Source of the DNA: Cytobacillus sp. NCCP-133
Lineage (GTDB): Bacteria > Bacillota > Bacilli > Bacillales > Cytobacillaceae
DNA length: 64,000 bases
Reading direction: 5' to 3'
NCBI RefSeq assembly: GCF_026011715.1
Contig: NZ_BRVM01000012.1
Span: 1-64,000 of the forward strand
Under the pieces are notes generated by a model. It was not told where the DNA came from. It saw nothing but the letters and a program-made list of their open reading frames with translations, and searched no databases. The translations under genes were made by a program, and so were the position numbers. Numbering within the stretch: the stretch's first letter is position 1; every line of letters begins with the position of its first letter. Positions 52,127 through 60,103 of this stretch are shown piece after piece.

Positions 52127-52157
52127 AAAAAACGCATGAATCTACATGCGTTTTTTT
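52127..52157 (-). terminator. Terminator of the Tyr/His-rich gene
   Basis: AAAAAACGCATG/CATGCGTTTTTT, six-base loop. Confidence 0.9.
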
Positions 52158-52342
52158 TAGCAATTAAAATCTCTCTTGCCCTGAAGGTATGGGTAATGAT
52201 GATAATGGGAATGAGGATGACTTTGTTCCCAAATGCTATGATAAGGATAACCATGGTGAGCTGGCTGAAACCATGGACCATATGGCTGTGGATATCCAAA
52301 GTAATACGCTCCATTGATGCCTGTAATCACATATTGCCTCAA
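52157..52342 (-). CDS. Small Tyr/His/Pro-rich protein, possible coat protein
   Basis: 61 residues rich in Tyr, His, Pro and Gly (AYYFGYPQPYGPWFQPAHHG; SHPHSHYHHYPYLQG), a composition common in minor spore-coat proteins. TTG start 52342 is right behind AAGGAGGG, and a terminator follows the stop. No family recognised; the coat role is inference. Confidence 0.65.
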   Translation of the reverse strand: MRQYVITGINGAYYFGYPQPYGPWFQPAHHGYPYHSIWEQSHPHSHYHHYPYLQGKRDFNC

Positions 52343-52499
52343 TGTATCCCTCCTTCCTATTGCTTCCTATAAAAAATGCTAAGCAAATAATGAAGTTCTC
52401 TTGTGCTTTGGGAATTTCTCTTTATTTCCAACTATACTTTCTGACCGACTCCGTATGATAAGAAAGTAAAATTAATTATTAAAGGAGATAAGAGAAAAA

Positions 52500-53417
52500 A
52501 TGAAAATAGTCATCTGGAAACATTTTCTGCTTAGTTTGTTTTTTGTACTATTGCTTACAGCCTGCAATAATACAGAGCAGGGGTTGAATTCCCGGGAATT
52601 GACAGGAAATGACCTGGAGGAAATCAGCAACACCAATAATGCGAATGTTGAAAGAGAGAGACGCGGAAGCTCTCCAATGGAAATCCAAAGGGTCCATAAT
52701 GGCTATTTGACGATTGACCCCAATTCATATAGCACCTCATTGCCTAGTGAAAATTTCCCTCACAGCCAATTGACAGAAGATGGCGGATTACCTTTTTTCC
52801 AGTTTGGTGAGGACGAACAGGGAAATCAAGGGATGGCTCCGGGACAGCCTGAAGGCGGCCAATTTGCACAGCCGTACGGCCAGGGAGGAATTGGCGATCA
52901 GCAGCCTGAAGCACCTCAGCCTAGAGAAGAGGCCGATCAGATACCGGCAGTGCCGACGCCGCGTGGAGGAGCTGAACAGACACCGGCGGCACCTGCACCA
53001 CGAGAAGGTGGTCAGGCACCTGCTTCACAAGCTGGTGGAATCAATAATTTTGAAGCAAAGGTCATTGAATTAACTAATGCGGAACGCTCAAAAAATGGAT
53101 TATCTGCATTAAAAGCAGATAACCCATTAAGCAATGTTGCTCAGGCAAAATCGAATGATATGCAGCAAAAGAATTATTTTTCCCATACCAGTCCAACTTA
53201 CGGTTCACCATTTGACATGATGAGAGATTTTGGTGTCGCATATAATAGTGCCGGAGAAAACATTGCTATGGGACAGCAGACACCATCAGAAGTTGTACAG
53301 GCTTGGATGGATAGTGAAGGCCACAGAAAAAATATACTGAATGGCACATTCACTCATATAGGGGTTGGCTACACAGAAAGCGGTTCTTATTGGACTCAAA
53401 TGTTTATCAGTAAATAA
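52500..53417 (+). CDS. CAP-domain lipoprotein with Pro-rich linker
   Basis: 305 residues. Lipobox LLTAC gives lipid-anchored Cys22. Residues about 25-175 are low-complexity, with Gln/Gly/Pro-rich stretches and repeats of APREGG-type units (TPRGGAEQ, APREGGQ). Residues about 180-305 form a CAP/SCP (YkwD-like) domain: LTNAERSKNGLSALKADNPL, NYFSHTSPTYGSPFDMM, AGENIAMGQ, SEGHRKNILNGTFTHIGVG. The domain is widespread in spore-formers; its function is unclear. Ribosome site AAAGGAG with long (12-base) spacing. Confidence 0.87.
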   Translation: MKIVIWKHFLLSLFFVLLLTACNNTEQGLNSRELTGNDLEEISNTNNANVERERRGSSPMEIQRVHNGYLTIDPNSYSTSLPSENFPHSQLTEDGGLPFFQFGEDEQGNQGMAPGQPEGGQFAQPYGQGGIGDQQPEAPQPREEADQIPAVPTPRGGAEQTPAAPAPREGGQAPASQAGGINNFEAKVIELTNAERSKNGLSALKADNPLSNVAQAKSNDMQQKNYFSHTSPTYGSPFDMMRDFGVAYNSAGENIAMGQQTPSEVVQAWMDSEGHRKNILNGTFTHIGVGYTESGSYWTQMFISK

Positions 53418-53450
53418 AAAAGAAATCGGCTTAGCCGATTTCTTTTTTAT
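53417..53450 (+). terminator. Bidirectional terminator
   Basis: AAAAAGAAATCGGC/GCCGATTTCTTTTTT, three-base loop; serves the CAP gene and overlaps the end of the small reverse gene. Confidence 0.9.
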
Positions 53451-53577
53451 TTACTAAAGGTTCCAGCTGACATTTAAGATCATCTACCAATTCATTGATT
53501 GTCAATTGATGGTCGGATTGTCCTTTATCCAGAGCCGATTCCAAAACCTTAGCAAAATCATTAAAATTCACATCCAT
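53431..53577 (-). CDS. Small acidic protein, 48 residues
   Basis: ATG 53577 lies behind AGAAGGTG at good spacing and opens MDVNFNDFAKVLESALDKGQ, then a helix ending LVDDLKCQLEPLVNKKEIG. Its stop is inside the shared terminator. Helical and acidic, with no known family. Good ribosome site plus correct placement support it. Confidence 0.6.
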   Translation of the reverse strand: MDVNFNDFAKVLESALDKGQSDHQLTINELVDDLKCQLEPLVNKKEIG

Positions 53578-53952
53578 TTTACGCACCTTCTAGCAAGTAT
53601 TTGGTTAGTGAACCTATTCCCTGTAAAAGATTAATTAAAACTTCAGACACTATATACTATTTAAACAAAAGAAAGTGCGTGACACTTTGTGAAAAGCCAG
53701 CCATGCAGCAATGGTTTAAGAATTGTAATTCGTGGGTACGAAGTAAAAGAAAAAGTTTTTCTGCCACCCCCACACCTGGTCAAATAACAACGAATAGTAT
53801 AGCAGAAAAGAAAATGAATACATAAAATTTTTCTAGGAAAAAACTCTGTTAAATTTCCTGCTGATTTCAGCTCAATGAAAAAAGTTGCCAAAAATCCACA
53901 AAAAGCTTAACACAATCCAGGAAAATGCAAAAATGCAATAGGAGGTCTGATT
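53578..53952. other. Gap without a recognised gene
   Basis: A 74-codon forward frame (53601-53825) has no ribosome site and unlikely composition. A palindrome AAAGTG-N5-CACTTT lies near 53671. Nothing else supported. Confidence 0.5.
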
Positions 53953-54081
53953 ATGAGATTGGTGCAAATGGATATTGACCAAATATTGGAAGCTACATTG
54001 GAAATTGCTGAAGATGATCTTGGTTATCTGATCAGACAAGTTGAAATTGATTCTTTACTTGAAAGAACCCAGGATTGGTAG
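53953..54081 (+). CDS. Small acidic helical protein, 42 residues
   Basis: ATG behind AATAGGAGG at optimal spacing, product MRLVQMDIDQILEATLEIAE then DDLGYLIRQVEIDSLLERTQ, almost one amphipathic helix. A terminator follows eight bases after the stop. No family recognised, but all expression signals are present. Confidence 0.75.
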   Translation: MRLVQMDIDQILEATLEIAEDDLGYLIRQVEIDSLLERTQDW

Positions 54082-54089
54082 AATATAAG

Positions 54090-54119
54090 AAAGCTCCCCT
54101 TAATACGGGGAGCTTTTTA
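54090..54119 (+). terminator. Terminator between small gene and EamA gene
   Basis: AAAGCTCCCC/GGGGAGCTTT with T5; works for both convergent genes. Confidence 0.9.
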
Positions 54120-55064
54120 TTGGCCTTTTGAATAAATGCCATCCTGCTTTAAGGCTTCCTTCTTTAATCTGAAAGAGGGTACAGAAGAAAGCATGACGCC
54201 AAAAATGACAATCCCTCCGCCTATAGCCTGATACAGATGCAAGGATTCAGCTGTGAACAACACAGCAAAAATGACTGCAAAAAGTGGGAGAAGATTAAGA
54301 AAGACGCCTGCTTTTGAAGCTCCTATTATTGAGACTCCATAATTCCAGGACAAAAAAGCAACAATTGATGCAAGAATGCCAACATATAGCAGTATTCCAG
54401 CAGAAGCAATCGAGAAAGCCGGCTCGACTCCAGTTATTTTGTACTCAATCAGGCTTAATGGAGCCAATAGTAAGATGCCAATAAATGAAGTTATATACAA
54501 AGTAGATAGACCCGGAAGCATACCTGAATATTTTTTCCCTATAACAGAGTATAATGCCCACATCACGACTGCCATGAGTACGATCAGGTCTCCCGGATTG
54601 ACGCTCCAGGAAAGAAAAGCATCAAGCGATCCTCGTGTAATGATGAATGTAATTCCGAGCACGGACAAGAGTATACCTGCTGTCCTTTGCCATGAGAGCT
54701 TTTCTTTTAAAATAAAAACGGCAAAAATGGCGATGAATAATGGTGTTGTACTATTTACGACAGAAGCATTGATGGATGTGGTGTATTGCAGAGCAAAATA
54801 AATAATCGTATTATAGCCTGCCACTCCTGACACAGCTAGCAGCAAAAGTACAGGTTTATGCTTGCGCAGTCGTTTCCACTCCTGTTTAAGCGGTTTGACC
54901 ATAAAAGGCGTTAAAAGCAAAAAAACAAGCACCCATCGCAATAAAGAGAACAGCACAGGGGGGAAGTACTCAACGCCGATTCTCCCAATAACAAAATTCC
55001 CGCCCCAAATCATGTTTGCCAATATCAATAATAGATAACCGTATTTTTTGTTCGGTGCCTCCAC
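54117..55064 (-). CDS. EamA/DMT-superfamily permease
   Basis: 315 residues with ten helices in two EamA repeats (first half ANMIWGGNFVIGRIGVEYFP, PLFIAIFAVFILKEKLSWQR; second half VMWALYSVIGKKYSG, LPLFAVIFAVLFTAESLHLY). Drug/metabolite exporters of this type move amino acids or other small metabolites; the substrate is unknown. The basic C-terminal tail runs to the terminator. Monocistronic. Confidence 0.9.
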   Translation of the reverse strand: MEAPNKKYGYLLLILANMIWGGNFVIGRIGVEYFPPVLFSLLRWVLVFLLLTPFMVKPLKQEWKRLRKHKPVLLLLAVSGVAGYNTIIYFALQYTTSINASVVNSTTPLFIAIFAVFILKEKLSWQRTAGILLSVLGITFIITRGSLDAFLSWSVNPGDLIVLMAVVMWALYSVIGKKYSGMLPGLSTLYITSFIGILLLAPLSLIEYKITGVEPAFSIASAGILLYVGILASIVAFLSWNYGVSIIGASKAGVFLNLLPLFAVIFAVLFTAESLHLYQAIGGGIVIFGVMLSSVPSFRLKKEALKQDGIYSKGQ

Positions 55065-55189
55065 AAATAAAAACCTCTTTCCCGCCTAATTTTATAATCT
55101 ATTTTACATTAATTTCTGAAATTTTATCAGGTTAAAGTTGTAACAATTGGAAGATTCAACCCGTCAATAAGTCAAGAGGGGTGTCTAAA

Positions 55190-57358
55190 ATGAAAAAAAA
55201 ATGGCTTTGGATTGGCGGAATGATGGGCATTTTGATCCTAATAGCTTCTTTTGCAATTGGATCCCGGCTAAAGATAGTCAGTGATCTAGCTGAAATGAAA
55301 GAAGAGCTTATTGTACTAAAAAACAAAGTGTGGGAAGTCGAGTTTTCAAAAGAACTGGATGCTCAAAGCATTAACAGCCAGACAGTCTATGTTCTGGATC
55401 AAGAAGGCAAAAAACAGCCTGTTGATCTTTTATTAGCAAAAGACCAAAAAACGGTGGTCATTCATCCACCGAATGATGGCTATAATGTAAAGTCTCCTCA
55501 TTATTCATTAACTTTCACAAAGGGTATCAAAGCAAAGTCAGGAAGCAATTTAATAAATACGGTGGAAGCCAAGTTCACAGTCATGGAAACGCTGCCGACA
55601 ATCGAATCGCGAGAAAAGCTAAATGCCTATTTTAAAAAATTGCTGAAGGAAGAGCGGACGTTTTTTACTGGAAGGGATATGGCAGTAAGCGAAGAGAGCA
55701 GTTCCGATAAAAGTGCTGCCGATTCGGCCCAAGGGGGATTCTCGGAGACAAATGTCCAAGTAGAGGGAATTGACGAGGCAGACCAAGTCAAAACGGATGG
55801 AACACATATCTATAAGATCAGCGAAGGAAAAGTTCAAATTATTAAAGCTGTTCCAGCTGGTAAAATGGCTGTAGATTCTGTGCTGCCTTTCAGTCATTCA
55901 TTTTCTCCTTATCAGCTTTTTTTGGAAGGAAATCAATTGGTCGTCATCGGACACAGTTTTAAAGAAATGAGAAAAAGCCAGGGGAAGTCTGCTGCTGATT
56001 TAATGATTGCACCTGCTTTTCAATCGACAAAAGCGATCGTTTATAACATTCAGAATAAACAACAGCCCCAGCTTGTGAGGAAAATTGAAATGGAAGGCAG
56101 TTTGCTTGCATCCAGACTAATGGACGGCAAGGTATATATGGTTACGAGCCATTATCCCGAAATATGGATTCTTGAAAGAAATAAAGAAGCGGATCTTCGT
56201 CCAAGGTACTCTGACTCGGCAGAGAATAAGGACTTACAGGTGATTGATTATAATAAAATCGAATATTTTCCAGACTCTAAACATGCACACTACACCAATA
56301 TTGCTGTTATGGATTTGCAGGAGCCAAAATCTAAATTGGGACTGACAACATACCTGGGAAGCGGAAATGAACTATTTATGTCGAAAAACAATCTGTATTT
56401 GGCTATTGCCAATTATGAAGATGCTGCATTAACAGCAGGGAGAGGATTCAGCCCTAATACCAGCATCTATAAATTCTCTATTAACGGCAGAAATGTGGAA
56501 TTTCAAAGTTCCACTGATATAAAAGGAACGGTATTAAACCAATTTTCAATGGATGAGTATAAAGGAAACTTTAGAGTTGTCACCACAAAAGGGCAAGCTT
56601 GGGATAATCAAAATCCGTCTTCCAATAACCTATATATTCTGGATGAAAATTTAAAGCAGATAGGAAAGCTTGAAGATCTGGCGAAAGGGGAGCGAATTTA
56701 CTCAGCCCGATTCATGAACGATCGGATTTATATGGTTACCTTCAAAGAAACCGACCCGCTCTTTGTCATTGATGGCTCTAATTCGGAAAAACCCGTAGTG
56801 CTCGGCGAATTGAAGATTCCGGGTTTCAGCAATTATTTGCATCCATTGGATGAAAACCATTTAATAGGCTTTGGGCATAATACCAAAGTGATGAGCGGAA
56901 AAGGAGAAGGGAACCAGCCAATTATAACAACAGAGGGTGTTAAGATATCACTTTTTGATGTTCGTGACACCACTAATCCCATTGAAAAGAATACAGAAAT
57001 CATTGGCGGCCGGGGTACTTACACTCCTTTAAATCATGACCATAAAGCTCTTCTCGTACACAAAGAAAAAAATGTATTTGCTTTTCCTATTACCGTCTAT
57101 CAAAATGCAAAAGGCAGCCAGTTTGAATCACAGTATGAATTTCAGGGTGCTTACGTTTATAAAATAGATGCCAGGGATGGAATTCAATTGCAAACGAAAA
57201 TTACCCATCAGGATGAAAATGCAATCTATGAGGAGTGGGAAAATACAATTGAACGGCTAATTTATATTGGGGATCAAATCTATAGCATCTCCCCCAAAAG
57301 GATAGATGCCTATCATCTGGATGAATTCACAAAGACAGGAGAAATAAAGCTTGATTAA
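55190..57358 (+). CDS. Exported beta-propeller domain protein (PF09826)
   Basis: 722-residue protein anchored by an N-terminal helix (LWIGGMMGILILIASFAIGS). Residues about 40-130 resemble an Ig-like/SbsA-type domain (VWEVEFSKELDAQSIN; SLTFTKGIKAKSG). From about 190 comes the large C-terminal-type beta-propeller with its signature VEGIDEADQVKTDGTHIY and repeating blades. Members are widespread in bacilli and archaea with no settled function, probably surface protein or ligand binding. Start ATG 55190 behind AGAGGGG is preferred to the GTG nine bases earlier. Confidence 0.85.
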   Translation: MKKKWLWIGGMMGILILIASFAIGSRLKIVSDLAEMKEELIVLKNKVWEVEFSKELDAQSINSQTVYVLDQEGKKQPVDLLLAKDQKTVVIHPPNDGYNVKSPHYSLTFTKGIKAKSGSNLINTVEAKFTVMETLPTIESREKLNAYFKKLLKEERTFFTGRDMAVSEESSSDKSAADSAQGGFSETNVQVEGIDEADQVKTDGTHIYKISEGKVQIIKAVPAGKMAVDSVLPFSHSFSPYQLFLEGNQLVVIGHSFKEMRKSQGKSAADLMIAPAFQSTKAIVYNIQNKQQPQLVRKIEMEGSLLASRLMDGKVYMVTSHYPEIWILERNKEADLRPRYSDSAENKDLQVIDYNKIEYFPDSKHAHYTNIAVMDLQEPKSKLGLTTYLGSGNELFMSKNNLYLAIANYEDAALTAGRGFSPNTSIYKFSINGRNVEFQSSTDIKGTVLNQFSMDEYKGNFRVVTTKGQAWDNQNPSSNNLYILDENLKQIGKLEDLAKGERIYSARFMNDRIYMVTFKETDPLFVIDGSNSEKPVVLGELKIPGFSNYLHPLDENHLIGFGHNTKVMSGKGEGNQPIITTEGVKISLFDVRDTTNPIEKNTEIIGGRGTYTPLNHDHKALLVHKEKNVFAFPITVYQNAKGSQFESQYEFQGAYVYKIDARDGIQLQTKITHQDENAIYEEWENTIERLIYIGDQIYSISPKRIDAYHLDEFTKTGEIKLD

Positions 57359-57395
57359 TTCTTGTTAGGAGGGCTAGACATTTCAGGTTGGCTTT

Positions 57396-57421
57396 TTTAT
57401 TGGAAAACATTTTCCAATAAA
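57396..57421. repeat. 12-bp perfect inverted repeat with 2-base spacer
   Basis: TTTATTGGAAAA and its exact complement with a CA spacer, after the propeller gene. AT-rich, so either a weak terminator or an operator. Confidence 0.55.
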
Positions 57422-57473
57422 TCGAATGAAAAAGGATCGATTAGTCAAACATAAGAGTTGTTAGTATATAAAT

Positions 57474-57505
57474 ATAATATTATATAAAGATAATATTATA
57501 TAAAG
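57474..57505 (+). repeat. 16-bp perfect tandem duplication
   Basis: ATAATATTATATAAAG twice in a row (57474-57489 and 57490-57505), ending directly at the ATG of the DUF3231 stub. Looks like a slippage or deletion-junction product. Confidence 0.8.
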
Positions 57506-57712
57506 ATGGCTGGTGAAAATATGAATGGCAGCAGTATTCCTAAATTAAATTCCTCTGGAATAAATATTAGAAAGGATCTTGTTGTCCGTTATGCAAAAAT
57601 GATGGCAGAAGTCGGAAATTATGCAAATGAGGGCGCCAAAATAATGATTGACAATGGATGGCTAGAAAATCCGCCTCAATCATTAGACAGAGAAGAACTA
57701 AGAAAGAAATAA
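57506..57712 (+). pseudogene. C-terminal remnant of a DUF3231 protein
   Basis: KDLVVRYAKMMAEVGNYANE then GAKIMIDNGWLENPPQSLDR is the C terminus of DUF3231 (CotF-like, ferritin-fold) proteins, about 330 residues when complete. No ribosome site exists: the first ATG abuts the 16-bp tandem duplication. It resembles the stub at 14719-15027. A perfect terminator follows. Confidence 0.72.
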
Positions 57713-57755
57713 GCGTAAGCACCGATTTTGCAGGGTGCTTACGCTTATTTCTTTC
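57707..57755 (+). terminator. Strong terminator after the DUF3231 stub
   Basis: AAATAAGCGTAAGCACC and complement, 17-bp arms. Confidence 0.9.
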
Positions 57756-57891
57756 TTAATATGACGTTCATTGAAGCCCCTCATTAGCTAAACATCACAT
57801 CACATTTATAAACAAAAAAATTTCATATGAATGCAGCAAAAAAAATGGGGTAATAGATTATTAGACAATTAAAAAAGGGAGATGAATATGA

Positions 57892-58311
57892 ATGCGTAAA
57901 CTTATTTATGCCTTATCAACTCTAATAGCCCTTACAGGCTGCGGAGCAGAGGAAGAAGCAAATAACCCTTCAAAAGAAGATGTAGAAGTAGAAGAAACAG
58001 GCATTGATGAAAACAACACAATGGAAGGACAAAAAGGGGCGGAAGAGCCTTTATCAGTTGCAGAATTAGATGATCGGATAAATGAGGGCATGAACTTGGA
58101 TACTTACTCTTCAGAGATACAGGCATGGGCTGAAAAGGGACAAGTGGAGATGGAAGAGACTGTGAAAATAGAAAAAGAGGATACGATCTCGGCAGATATA
58201 CTTCAGCTTGCTGATGGCTTTCTTGGTGTTGCCTATGATGCAAAAGAAGTGACAGAAGTAAAGATGTTCCAGTCAGTGGAGGAAGCAAAAGAGTATTTTG
58301 AATCCCTTTAA
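57892..58311 (+). CDS. Small acidic lipoprotein
   Basis: 139 residues with a lipobox (IALTGC, Cys17), then a Glu-rich low-complexity region (18-60) and an acidic helical domain (LSVAELDDRINEGMNLDTYS; ADGFLGVAYDAKEVTEVKMF). No family recognised. ATG is ten bases after GGGAG. Monocistronic with a terminator. Confidence 0.7.
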   Translation: MRKLIYALSTLIALTGCGAEEEANNPSKEDVEVEETGIDENNTMEGQKGAEEPLSVAELDDRINEGMNLDTYSSEIQAWAEKGQVEMEETVKIEKEDTISADILQLADGFLGVAYDAKEVTEVKMFQSVEEAKEYFESL

Positions 58312-58322
58312 TGCTGAAGGAT

Positions 58323-58350
58323 GACCTTCCTATGGAAGGTCTTTTCTTAT
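58323..58350 (+). terminator. Terminator after acidic lipoprotein gene
   Basis: GACCTTCC/GGAAGGTC, three-base loop, TTTTCTT. Confidence 0.85.
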
Positions 58351-58708
58351 GATATCAGAATTTATATCCTTTGAACATAGAAAACTGTCTAGCTTAAGGC
58401 GGCTACCCCCTCGAGGTCATAAGCTTCTCTTGTTGAGACTCCTAGGGACTCGAGGTCATAAGCCGATCCTTCCAGAAGGTAAGAACATCTTCTTACATGG
58501 CTTCTCTTATGCCTGAGGCCCGCAGGACAAGGAAGGCTTCGTCAGCAAATCTTTTGGCACGAAGAAAAAGCGGCAGCTTTTTTTGAAGATAACCATCGCA
58601 CGACCGAAACCGGCAGCTTTTGGGAGGATGCGGGTCATGCAGACGCTGCCACAGAACGTGGCGCTCTTAGTCTGCGTTCCTTCGTGGGCAAGTCGCCTTG
58701 CGCTTTTC
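58351..58708 (+). repeat. Large composite copy of the interspersed repeat
   Basis: Starts with ATATCAGAATTTATATCC, TTTGAACATAGAAAACTGTC and CCCCCTCGAGGTCATAAGC, then CTCCTAGGGACTCGAGGTCA and its neighbours (58439-58465, 27 bases identical to the inverted 8589-8615) and ends with CGCCTTGCGCTTTTCTT. About 360 bases between lipoprotein and hemoglobin genes; longest copy in the window, with no gene in it. Confidence 0.8.
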
Positions 58709-59092
58709 TTATTCCTTGCTGTTAACCATAATAGCAGCCACCTGCATCAATCGATCATAGAATAGTGCTGAGGCCGGATTTTGTTCTAATCCCGTTTCTT
58801 TGAAGGCTTCCTTCATGCAGCCAAGCCAGCGTTCCGCTCTTTTCGGCGTAATTTCAAATGGCATGTGCCGCTGTTTCATTGCCGGGGGGCCGAATTCCTG
58901 GCTATAGAGGGGTTGGCCACCAAGAAATTGAGTAAGGAACATCCGTTGTTTTCTCTTGATTTCCTCCATGTCCCCTTCAAAGAGAGGACTCAAGATTGGA
59001 TCGGCATAAACTCGGGGATAAAAAGCATCCACTAGTTTTTCAATTGTTTCAGAACCGCCTATTTCCTCAAAAAGCGTTTTAAACTCCTGCAA
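58709..59092 (-). CDS. Group II truncated hemoglobin (YjbI/GlbO type)
   Basis: 127-residue 2-on-2 globin. LFEEIGGSETIEKLVDAFYP, VYADPILSPLF, Gln/Lys-rich RKQRMFLTQFLGG, the proximal His in MKQRHMPFEITPKRA and Trp in ERWLGCM follow the group II (TrHbO) pattern. These proteins bind oxygen, NO or peroxide. The ribosome site is weak (AGGGTGAAAAAATT before an ATG). An FNR-type box at -41.5 of a perfect -10 controls it, suggesting oxygen-limited or NO-linked expression, parallel to nirK. Confidence 0.92.
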   Translation of the reverse strand: MQEFKTLFEEIGGSETIEKLVDAFYPRVYADPILSPLFEGDMEEIKRKQRMFLTQFLGGQPLYSQEFGPPAMKQRHMPFEITPKRAERWLGCMKEAFKETGLEQNPASALFYDRLMQVAAIMVNSKE

Positions 59093-59129
59093 ATTTTTTC
59101 ACCCTGCTTCATGAACATTATTTTATTGT

Positions 59130-59135
59130 CATTAT
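59130..59135 (-). promoter_or_regulatory. -10 element of the truncated hemoglobin promoter
   Basis: TATAAT on the reverse strand. No matching -35; predicted +1 near 59124. Confidence 0.7.
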
Positions 59136-59157
59136 ATAGCAACTATTTTAGCTTAAG

Positions 59158-59173
59158 CGTGATATATATCACA
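59158..59173 (-). promoter_or_regulatory. CRP/FNR-type box of the hemoglobin gene, centred at -41.5
   Basis: GTGATATATATCAC is perfectly palindromic; extended by the outer base it reads TGTGA-N6-TCACG on the reverse strand. Its centre (59165.5) is 41.5 bp before the +1 implied by the perfect TATAAT. Same geometry as the nirK promoter. Confidence 0.75.
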
Positions 59174-59226
59174 ATTCAAACATTTTTGAAAGTATGGTAG
59201 GAAAGAGAATGGAAAGGGTGGGAAAC

Positions 59227-59433
59227 ATGGAGAAAAAAGACTGTCTCAAGTGAGGGAGCCGGGACGCAGAAAAAAAAGAAGCGGCCATGACAGGTACTGG
59301 AATTTCTAAAATTCTTGACCTTCAGCATAGCCGATTTCTCGTCGTTTACTGCAATAACTGCGGCTACTCAGAATTCTATAAAAAGAACTCATCTGCTGCA
59401 GGCAATGTCCTCAATTTTTTCTTTGGAGGATGA
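59227..59433 (+). pseudogene. Zinc-ribbon protein with in-frame TGA at a zinc Cys codon
   Basis: A 68-codon frame (59227-59433) behind AAAGGG at good spacing is open except for codon 9, TGA. It reads MEKKDCLK-stop-GSRDAE, later MTGTGISKILDLQHSRFLVV and YCNNCGYSEFYKKNSSAAGN. The family (zinc-ribbon nucleic-acid-binding proteins) has Cys6-x2-Cys9 and Cys42-x2-Cys45; TGA occupies precisely Cys9. A single TGT/TGC to TGA change explains it. No credible SECIS-like hairpin follows, so selenocysteine is unlikely. Confidence 0.75.
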
Positions 59434-59502
59434 ATTCCTCCATACAAAAGTACTATCTCTATTTGTTGAAGCATTGCAAGTCATATGGCCGTGCTTTTCC
59501 AC

Positions 59503-59601
59503 TTTTTAACTTTGAATTTGACTGTTGAGGACATGAACAAAATCAACGGCTTAAATGAAAATCGCCGTGTAGGTCCAGATCCTGATAACTTTGATTTTTA
59601 A
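59503..59601 (+). pseudogene. C-terminal stub of an aldo/keto reductase
   Basis: The frame reads NLTVEDMNKINGLNENRRVG then PDPDNFDF and stops. This is the conserved AKR tail (LTxEDMxxIDxLNxNxRxGPDPDNFDF) of YtbE/YvgN-type enzymes; the barrel and catalytic residues are missing. Confidence 0.85.
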
Positions 59602-59608
59602 ATTAAAC

Positions 59609-59648
59609 GAACAAACCGGCTGGCAATAAACTCAGCCGGTTTTCTTTA
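59609..59648 (+). terminator. Terminator after AKR stub
   Basis: AAACCGGCTG/CAGCCGGTTT; the original gene's terminator has survived. Also faces the reverse gene at 59663. Confidence 0.85.
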
Positions 59649-59662
59649 TGTTGATTTTATTT

Positions 59663-59863
59663 TTATTTCTCAAAATAATCCCGAAATTCTTCTGTATCCG
59701 ATTCTGCTTTGTTTTGGTAATAAGGATTGTCATCAGTTGAATCCTCTGGATCTAAATTTGTCTTGATAACAAGTGTTGGTCCTGTGGTGTGCTTTGCAAT
59801 CATTCGATCATCAAGCTCGTCAAAATCCGGCAGCTTTTTGCTTCCTGGTTTTAATGGATCCAT
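59663..59863 (-). CDS. Small acidic protein, 66 residues
   Basis: Hydrophilic Asp/Glu/Asn-rich protein (LPDFDELDDRMIAKHTTGPT; DPEDSTDDNPYYQNKAESDT). No family recognised. ATG 59863 lies behind TTGGGAGG, a clear ribosome site, and the gene ends next to a terminator. Confidence 0.7.
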   Translation of the reverse strand: MDPLKPGSKKLPDFDELDDRMIAKHTTGPTLVIKTNLDPEDSTDDNPYYQNKAESDTEEFRDYFEK

Positions 59864-60103
59864 GTTGCACCTCCCAATTCATAGGGTGTAATAAGAAACA
59901 CGAGAATATGCACGATTTGGAATATACAGGCCAAAAAAGGTTTGCAAATAGACAAAAAAGGTAAATAGGAAAGAAAACAAACATTTGCAACCACCAAAAA
60001 GAACGAAAATGCGTTATCTGGTACAGGATGAAAAATATTTTTTTACACCCTTTTATATCAGAACTTAATGTGACGGTACCCAAGTGTTATGGAGGAAAAG
60101 ACT

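Noticed and set aside
53601-53825. 74-codon forward frame
   Set aside because: No ribosome site and no protein-like pattern.
57932-58288. 118-codon reverse frame opposite the acidic lipoprotein
   Set aside because: Leu/Pro/Ser-rich shadow of the Glu-rich region on the other strand; no ribosome site.
59251-59253. Selenocysteine codon
   Set aside because: No credible bacterial SECIS hairpin directly downstream and Bacillaceae rarely use selenocysteine; kept only as an alternative to a nonsense mutation.
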